Origin: an uncultured Christensenella sp.
Lineage (GTDB): Bacteria > Bacillota > Clostridia > Christensenellales > UBA3700
NCBI GenBank assembly: GCA_910577795.1
Contig: CAJTNW010000008.1
Span: 12,532 to 23,641, forward strand
DNA length: 11,110 nt
Direction: 5' to 3'
Positions 6,434 to 11,110 of this stretch are shown piece after piece (position 1 is the stretch's first letter; each line of letters opens with the position of its first letter). A model generated the notes under the pieces. That model made no database searches. It saw only the letters and a list, made by a program, of their open reading frames with translations, and was not told the DNA's origin. The translations under genes and the position numbers were made by a program.

Positions 6434-7702
6434 ATGACAAAAGTAGTAATTTTAGGCTATGGCGGAAGAGGTAGAAATTATGGGTTATTATGTAACAACA
6501 TTATAAATAAAAAGCGTTTTGAAGTTGTTGCAGTAATTGATACTCAGCCTGACAAACTAAATCTTGCTAAAAAGGAAATGAATTTGGCTGATGACAAGTT
6601 ATTTAACAACATTGATGATTTTTGTGCTATTCCTAAAATGGCTAAATATATGTTTATTTGCACTCAGGATAAACAGCATCATGAGCATGCAATAAAGGCA
6701 TTAAATTGTGGGTATAATTTGCTTTTGGAAAAACCTATTGCCACAACTTTAGAGGACTGTGTAGATATTGCAAAAGTTGCAAATGAAAAAGGTTTAAAAG
6801 TTGATGTATGCCATGTTTTAAGATATTCTGGATATTATGAAAAAATAAAAGAAGTTATTGATAGTGGAGTACTTGGAAAAATTATATCTATTGAACAAGT
6901 GGAAAATGTTGCTTACTGGCATCAAGCACATAGTTTTGTAAGAGGTGACTGGAGAAATAGTGAAGAGTCTGTTCCAATGATACTTGCAAAATGTTGTCAC
7001 GATTTGGATATTGCAGTATATCTTGCTGATTCTAAGTGTAAGTATGTATCATCTATTGGTAAATTAAATTATTTTAATAAAGAAAACGCACCAAATGGTG
7101 CAACTCAATATTGTTTGGGTGGTTGTAAGGCAAAAGATAAATGTCCGTATGACTGCGAAAAAATATACATAAAAGATATTAAAGGCAAGCCATCTGCTGT
7201 TTATAAATATATGTGGCCGCAGTCAAGACTTATGACAGATAGCACAGTTACTATTCCTAAACTATATGAGGCTTGTAAAAATACTGATTTTGGTAAATGC
7301 GTATTTTTATCTGACAACAATGTAGTTGACCATCAAACAGTACAAATGGAATTTGAAAACGGAATATCTTCTACACTTACAATGACTGCCTTTAGTGGTA
7401 AATCTTCTAGTAGGGAAACAGTTATTAGAGGAACACTTGGATTTATGTATTGTCATACAGATAAACCTAAATTTATCTTGGAAGAGTATGGTAAAAAACC
7501 TAAGAAGATTAGCAGAAGTTTATCTGCTCGTGGCTCTCATGCTGGTGGTGATGGCAAAATGATTACTGCACTTGCTGAAGGACATGCGAAAACAGATATC
7601 AATATGAGTTTAGAAAGCCATTTAATGGCATTTTTAGCAGAACAATCAAGACTAGAAAATGGTGTGCCTAAATATTTAGACGAATATAGAAAATCATATT
7701 AA
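6434..7702 (+). CDS. Gfo/Idh/MocA-family NAD(P)-dependent oxidoreductase
   Basis: A 422-residue cytosolic oxidoreductase. The N-terminal Rossmann fold starts at once (MTKVVILGYGGRGRNYG, glycine-rich turn G8-x-G10-G-x-G13), followed by the family's E99-K-P101 motif (LLEKPIATT) and the substrate-domain segment 'KCCHDLDI' (187-193) with the putative catalytic His189 and Asp192. Family members oxidise or reduce sugars, sugar acids and inositols, or act by redox-assisted glycoside cleavage. Here it is expected to act on the imported sugar. An unusual cysteine cluster, C227-x3-C231-x5-C237-x3-C241, follows the catalytic segment and could bind a metal. It begins 37 bases after the transporter stop with a strong RBS, and is very likely co-transcribed. 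The substrate cannot be assigned from sequence alone. Confidence 0.92.
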   Translation: MTKVVILGYGGRGRNYGLLCNNIINKKRFEVVAVIDTQPDKLNLAKKEMNLADDKLFNNIDDFCAIPKMAKYMFICTQDKQHHEHAIKALNCGYNLLLEKPIATTLEDCVDIAKVANEKGLKVDVCHVLRYSGYYEKIKEVIDSGVLGKIISIEQVENVAYWHQAHSFVRGDWRNSEESVPMILAKCCHDLDIAVYLADSKCKYVSSIGKLNYFNKENAPNGATQYCLGGCKAKDKCPYDCEKIYIKDIKGKPSAVYKYMWPQSRLMTDSTVTIPKLYEACKNTDFGKCVFLSDNNVVDHQTVQMEFENGISSTLTMTAFSGKSSSRETVIRGTLGFMYCHTDKPKFILEEYGKKPKKISRSLSARGSHAGGDGKMITALAEGHAKTDINMSLESHLMAFLAEQSRLENGVPKYLDEYRKSY

Positions 7703-7756
7703 GGTGGTTAAAATTTATGAAAAAAAAGTAAAAAAGTATCGATTTTTGTAGGGTTA
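7701..7756 (+). other. Displaced start region with A8 homopolymer frameshift
   Basis: A good RBS (AAGGTGG, 7701-7707) is followed by ATG 7717-7719 and eight As (7720-7727), but this frame stops at once (ATG AAA AAA AAG TAA). If the run had seven As (or ten), the frame would read M-K-K-S-K-K-V-S-I-F-V-G-L and join directly onto M-S-L-V-V-L-L of the next feature. That gives a normal lysine-rich n-region and a complete lipoprotein signal peptide. The natural start is therefore almost certainly 7717, out of frame by one base in this sequence. Confidence 0.8.
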
Positions 7757-8779
7757 ATGTCATTAGTAGTGCTACTTACAGTATTTTTGACAGGTTGCAA
7801 TAAAAGCAAATATTTTGATATGGTTTCAAGTTATACTTTTTGGGAAAATGACGGAAATACTGCTATAACACAAACTCATGTATATGATATGGTTAAAGAA
7901 CATATGGAAAATGACAATGGCAAAGAAAAGAAAGTCTTGCTTTTGGGTTTTGATGGTACAAGAGCAGAGGCTTTAGTAAATGTAAGACCAAGAGGAGTTT
8001 TAGATAAAGATGGCAATGATATTTATTCAGGAGATAATCCAAAGGCTAAATTTAGTGCCATTAATCACATAGTTGATGATTTAGGCGGCAAAATGTATCT
8101 TGCTTATGCAGGTGGTGATGTAAAAGAAAATTTTCAAGCACCATCAACAGCACCGGGATGGGCATCTATTTCTACTGGTAGTTGGGACACTAAAAATGGT
8201 GTTATAAATAATCCTAATCCAGAAGGTACAGAAAATATTAAAAATCTTGATAAAAAAACTTTTATGCTTGAGTATGCCGAAAAAGGTTTAAATACTATTT
8301 TTATGGCAAGTTGGTCTGCGCATAGTTTAACTTATAAAAATGAAATTGAATATATTAAAAAGAATAATTTGCCAATGGAATACTTTATAGCAGAAGATGA
8401 CTACAAAGTACATAATAAAATTTTGTCTTGTGTATCAGAGAATAGCAGTGACGAAAAAGATGTTATCTTTTGTATTTATGACTGGGCTGACCACAATGGA
8501 CATGGCAGTGGTTTTACAAATGATAATAAAAATTATGTTAACGCAGTAAGAAATAACGATAATTTAATGTATGAAGTAATAAAAATTGTAGAGAGTCGTC
8601 CAAGTTATGAAAATGAAGACTGGCTAATTATTTTGACTGCTGACCATGGTGGTATCAAACAATGGCATGGTGAACAAAATCCTGAATGTAGGACTACTTT
8701 TATTATTACAAACAAGCCAAATTTAGTAAAAACTGAATATTATGGCAAAAACTATGATGGATATAAAGAAAATAATTAA
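7757..8779 (+). CDS. Alkaline phosphatase/nucleotide pyrophosphatase-superfamily lipoprotein (start frameshifted)
   Basis: The open frame as it stands is 340 residues; with the upstream A8 run corrected it would be 353 from ATG 7717. The ORF begins inside the hydrophobic part of a signal peptide, ending in lipobox L-T-G-C (Cys14), so the mature enzyme should be tethered outside the cell. Superfamily landmarks are D66 in 'LLGFDGTRAE' (metal), nucleophile Thr131 in 'APSTAPGWASISTG', 'DWADHNGHGSG' (D242/D245/H246/H249 metal region), 'TADHGG' (D296, H297) and His304 in 'QWHGEQ'. This set fits type I phosphodiesterase/NPP-like enzymes that hydrolyse phosphodiesters or pyrophosphates; a sulfatase is unlikely, since there is no C/S-x-P-x-R. 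It sits between the oxidoreductase and the GH16 gene. An internal start at 7757 (weak TAGGG upstream) would give a signal lacking positive charges and probably poor export. Family assignment is good; substrate is unknown. Confidence 0.85.
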   Translation: MSLVVLLTVFLTGCNKSKYFDMVSSYTFWENDGNTAITQTHVYDMVKEHMENDNGKEKKVLLLGFDGTRAEALVNVRPRGVLDKDGNDIYSGDNPKAKFSAINHIVDDLGGKMYLAYAGGDVKENFQAPSTAPGWASISTGSWDTKNGVINNPNPEGTENIKNLDKKTFMLEYAEKGLNTIFMASWSAHSLTYKNEIEYIKKNNLPMEYFIAEDDYKVHNKILSCVSENSSDEKDVIFCIYDWADHNGHGSGFTNDNKNYVNAVRNNDNLMYEVIKIVESRPSYENEDWLIILTADHGGIKQWHGEQNPECRTTFIITNKPNLVKTEYYGKNYDGYKENN

Positions 8780-8786
8780 TAAAAAT

Positions 8787-8810
8787 TAAGGGGGTCTTTT
8801 TGCTCCCTTA
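8787..8810 (+). other. Intercistronic RNA hairpin without a U-tract
   Basis: TAAGGGGG (8787-8794) pairs with CTCCCTTA (8803-8810), with one G-T wobble, around an 8-base loop containing five Ts. It lies between the phosphodiesterase stop and the GH16 RBS (AAGGTG, 8817-8822). No T-run follows, so termination is doubtful. It may instead stabilise the upstream mRNA or tune GH16 expression. Confidence 0.55.
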
Positions 8811-8826
8811 TGTTACAAGGTGAAAA

Positions 8827-9798
8827 ATGAAGTGTTTGAAAAATAATTTTGCTAAGTTTATAACATTATTTGTTGCAATTTTAACATTAAATGTATTATT
8901 GTTTTGTTTATCTGGGTGTGAGTATACAACATTTAAAGGTGATGGTTGGAAAAAGAAGTATGATATTTCTGCTCCTAACTTGGCAGATGCAGGAAGAGAT
9001 AAATACAATGCAAACAATAGCGGTTGGTATTCAACTATGATAGAAGATTTTGATAATGATAGTTGGCAGCAACTATGGAAACCAGTAGAAAACATACTGC
9101 GAAACGAGGAATACTGGTGTGACAAAATGATAAAACAAACTGATAGCAAAATAGAAATTTTGGCAGAAAAATCAAATTCTCATAATTGTAATAATTGTGG
9201 TGATAAATCTAATTATTATACATCTGGCATTATAACTGCAAGTTATGTAGATGGAAAGAGAGTACCTACATTTTCTCAAGCCTTTGGTTATTTTGAAGCA
9301 AAAGTAAAGTTCCCTTATAGTGATGGAATGTGGTCTGCATTTTGGTTGCAAACCTTAAGTCAAGGACAAATTGGCAATGGTGGCAAAGATGGAGCAGAAA
9401 TAGATATTTACGAATCTAGTTTTTGGAATAAAAAAGATTTTGTTGGGCATTGTATACATTATGATGGATACGGCTCTAAACACAAAGGCGGACAGGCAAC
9501 GCATAGCACTGGAAAAAATCTTTATGAAGGCTATCATACATTTGGTTTAAAATGGACACCTGAAGAATATGTGTTTTATGTTGATGGCGAGGCAGTATGG
9601 GCAACAGATTTTGGTGGAATATGTCAGGTGCCAGCATATATTATGCTTACTAATGAGATAAGACAAAAAGCACAATATGGACCTTATGGTCAAAAACTTG
9701 GTGAGTTTACTGGTGGAACTTTTTATATTGATTATGTTAAAGTTTATCAAAATACAAATTACTTGCCTCACATTAAAAGTGCAGAAGATTTTAAATAA
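8827..9798 (+). CDS. Glycoside hydrolase family 16 lipoprotein (endo-beta-glycanase)
   Basis: A 323-residue surface glycosidase. The signal is MKCLKNNFAK plus a hydrophobic core ending in lipobox L-S-G-C (Cys31). The GH16 beta-jelly-roll follows: 'GYFEAKVKFP' (154-163), 'DGMWSAFWLQT' (167-177), the catalytic motif E191-I-D193-I-Y-E196 (nucleophile Glu191, acid/base Glu196), 'YHTFGLKWTPEEYVFYVDGE' (236-255) and a final 'YIDYVKVYQ'. There is no carbohydrate-binding module. GH16 enzymes are retaining endo-hydrolases cutting beta-1,3/1,4 linkages in laminarin, lichenan, agar-type galactans, xyloglucan or, in some gut bacteria, mucin O-glycans. The subfamily cannot be decided by eye. A C-N-N-C motif (121-124) in the N-terminal part could form an extracytoplasmic disulfide. 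AAGGTG lies 4 bases before the ATG. It probably supplies oligosaccharides to the GPH symporter of the same operon. Confidence 0.93.
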   Translation: MKCLKNNFAKFITLFVAILTLNVLLFCLSGCEYTTFKGDGWKKKYDISAPNLADAGRDKYNANNSGWYSTMIEDFDNDSWQQLWKPVENILRNEEYWCDKMIKQTDSKIEILAEKSNSHNCNNCGDKSNYYTSGIITASYVDGKRVPTFSQAFGYFEAKVKFPYSDGMWSAFWLQTLSQGQIGNGGKDGAEIDIYESSFWNKKDFVGHCIHYDGYGSKHKGGQATHSTGKNLYEGYHTFGLKWTPEEYVFYVDGEAVWATDFGGICQVPAYIMLTNEIRQKAQYGPYGQKLGEFTGGTFYIDYVKVYQNTNYLPHIKSAEDFK

Positions 9799-9818
9799 TT
9801 AGATATATTGGGGAATTT

Positions 9819-10742
9819 ATGGAAAATAGTGTAGAAATACAAAAAGCAATAAAAAAGTATTTGAATTGTGATATGCTAGATAGTGCACTTTTAGGCAATG
9901 GTGCAAATGGTAAAGTTTATAAATGCAATATAAATAAAGAGCCATTTGTTATTGCACTAAAAGTTACTAATTATTCAGATATGTTATTTAAAGAGGTTAA
10001 TACAATTAATTTTATAAACGAACGTGTGGATATTAAATTGCCAAAGATATATTTTTATCATTTAGCGGATAATGAAATCAATTTAAACATAATGGGTATG
10101 TCTTTTATTGATGGGGTTGGTGCTGACAGAATAAATTGGTTTTGTAAAGGTAAAAAACGAAGGTATTTTACAAAGTCAGCAATAGACAATTTTTTACAGT
10201 TACAAAAAATAACAAATGATAAATATGGTGTAGTTGGTGGCGAACAGTTTGATAATTGGATAGATTATTACAAACCATTTGCAAAAGCAAGATTAGATTA
10301 TATTATTCCACTTGCAAAGCAAAGGGAGTTCCCTCAAAAGGTAGTAGATTCCCTTACAAAAGTTTATGACTACCTAGATGATATTTTACAAGATGGTGGC
10401 AAGCCTGTTTTAACTCATGGCGATTATTGGGCACCTAATTTATTGGCTAGTCCTAAAACTTATGATTTTGTTGGGTGTGTAGACCCTTTTAATCTTATGT
10501 GGGCGGAGAGTGAGTATGAGATTTTTGCAATGATTTTATATCCTAAATTAAAGTTGTATAAGGAATATAAAAATAGAGTAAAAACCAGTAAGTTTGTAGA
10601 TTTAAAGTCAAGAATGTACTCTTTATTTTCTGAAGTATATTGGTTTGAATTACTTGGTAAAGGCAGTTTTGGTTTTATGTTATGGGTTGCAAAAAAAATA
10701 GAAAAAGAATTTAAAAAGTTTAAAAAAATCAAAAACAAATAA
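9819..10742 (+). CDS. APH/fructosamine-kinase-like small-molecule kinase
   Basis: A 307-residue cytosolic kinase of the aminoglycoside phosphotransferase/protein-kinase-like fold. Visible elements are a glycine loop 'GNGANGKVYK' (26-35), an ATP-binding Lys48 (ALKVT) with Glu59, the catalytic Brenner motif H200-G-D202-x4-N207, and metal-binding Asp222 in 'GCVDPFNLMWAESEYEIF'. The D-P-F and following S/E-x-E pattern resembles fructosamine-3-kinases more than antibiotic kinases, but resemblance to hexosamine or choline kinases of the same fold is also possible. It starts 20 bases after the GH16 stop with GGGGA as RBS, so it is the last operon gene and likely phosphorylates the imported sugar or a derivative. 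An antibiotic-resistance role is not indicated by context. The C-terminus is strongly basic (a Lys-rich run of about 18 residues). Confidence 0.85.
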   Translation: MENSVEIQKAIKKYLNCDMLDSALLGNGANGKVYKCNINKEPFVIALKVTNYSDMLFKEVNTINFINERVDIKLPKIYFYHLADNEINLNIMGMSFIDGVGADRINWFCKGKKRRYFTKSAIDNFLQLQKITNDKYGVVGGEQFDNWIDYYKPFAKARLDYIIPLAKQREFPQKVVDSLTKVYDYLDDILQDGGKPVLTHGDYWAPNLLASPKTYDFVGCVDPFNLMWAESEYEIFAMILYPKLKLYKEYKNRVKTSKFVDLKSRMYSLFSEVYWFELLGKGSFGFMLWVAKKIEKEFKKFKKIKNK

Positions 10743-10782
10743 AAACTGATTATAAAACGCTAAAAATATTTTTTTAAAATTA

Positions 10783-10811
10783 TTGACATTTACAAAAAAT
10801 CATAATATAAT
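10783..10811 (+). promoter_or_regulatory. Consensus sigma-A promoter
   Basis: TTGACA (10783-10788), a 17-bp spacer and TATAAT (10806-10811) match the consensus exactly at both hexamers, with start near 10818. It drives the gene at 10841, whose GGAGGTG RBS is at 10830-10836. Strong, probably constitutive expression is expected. Confidence 0.85.
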
Positions 10812-10840
10812 ACGATTATAAAGATTTATGGAGGTGTAAT

Positions 10841-11110
10841 ATGGCAAATAAATCAAATAATGATAATAATCAAAAGAAAAAATCTTCAAATGGTGGTAGT
10901 ACTTGGTCTCTTAATAAAGTAAGTTTTTATACTCTTTGCGTTGTAGCATTTATGTATTTATTAGCAATGATTTTTTCTGTTGTAAATGTTTCGGCATTAG
11001 CAACAGCGGCAAGAATTATTCAAAATATTGCAACAGCAGTAGTTATTTGTATAGCAGCAGTAAATGCTTGGAGATTTGTTAAAAGTAAACAAACAGTTTG
11101 GAAAGTTTTA
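10841..11110 (+). CDS. Small integral membrane protein, unknown function (partial at right edge)
   Basis: ATG 10841-10843 follows GGAGGTG at a good spacing, and the frame is open for all 90 remaining codons to the window edge. The first roughly 25 residues are polar, Asn/Lys/Ser-rich and cytosolic in style. Two hydrophobic segments follow: about 32-47 (LCVVAFMYLLAMIFSV and beyond) and about 62-78 (IATAVVICIAAVNAW), with a short Ala/Thr-rich connector, then a basic patch (RFVKSKQTVWKVL). No known family is recognised with certainty. The perfect promoter and RBS argue it is a genuine, abundantly expressed gene. Confidence 0.75.
   Translation, partial: MANKSNNDNNQKKKSSNGGSTWSLNKVSFYTLCVVAFMYLLAMIFSVVNVSALATAARIIQNIATAVVICIAAVNAWRFVKSKQTVWKVL

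Noticed and set aside
7757..8779. Sulfatase
   Set aside because: There is no C/S-x-P-x-R formylglycine motif; the nucleophile region is S-T-A-P-G-W, as in phosphodiesterase-type members of the superfamily.
9819..10742. Aminoglycoside-resistance gene
   Set aside because: The fold is shared, but the D-P-F motif and position at the end of a sugar operon point to metabolite phosphorylation; no resistance-family signature was recognised.
10743..10780. Terminator after the kinase gene
   Set aside because: Only an A/T run pairing (AAAAATATTTTTTT) is present with no G-C stem; it cannot be told from ordinary AT-rich spacer.

Overview
The window is very AT-rich. Every complete gene ends in TAA, tryptophan is encoded by TGG, ribosome-binding sites are of the GGAGG/AGGAG type, promoters are sigma-A-like (TTGACA/TATAAT), and there are three lipobox signal peptides on separate secreted enzymes. 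Together these suggest a low-GC Gram-positive bacterium of the Clostridia type, probably a host- or gut-associated anaerobe. The taxon is inferred from composition and gene style only. No rRNA, tRNA, CRISPR array, insertion sequence or phage gene was seen, and no gene-free stretch exceeds 200 bases.

Left region (1-2806): two minus-strand genes, a DUF2156 protein and a GNAT-type acetyltransferase that runs off the left edge, overlap by 8 bases and form a translationally coupled pair. They diverge from a plus-strand monofunctional heme catalase. The two promoters are back to back and use the same bases as their -35 hexamers, inside an imperfect inverted repeat.

Middle (2807-4026): a single-gene unit encodes a lipid-anchored calcineurin-type metallophosphoesterase. 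It has its own promoter, with a perfect 12-bp palindrome in the spacer, and a strong intrinsic terminator.

Main operon (about 4080-10742): a promoter with a LacI/CcpA-like operator candidate just upstream drives five same-strand genes. In order they encode a GPH/MelB-type sugar symporter with an unusual 240-residue charged C-terminal tail carrying a tandem repeat; a Gfo/Idh/MocA oxidoreductase; a lipoprotein of the alkaline phosphatase/nucleotide pyrophosphatase superfamily; a GH16 lipoprotein glycosidase; and an APH/fructosamine-kinase-like small-molecule kinase. The likely logic is that surface-anchored enzymes cut a glycan and remove phosphate or phosphodiester groups, the symporter imports the product, and cytoplasmic oxidoreductase and kinase process it. 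The substrate is not known. The phosphodiesterase lipoprotein has lost frame with its natural start codon at an A8 run just after ATG, which could be a phase-variable switch, slippage, decay or a sequencing error.

Right edge: a consensus promoter (TTGACA-17-TATAAT) and strong RBS precede a small two-helix membrane protein that is cut by the window end.
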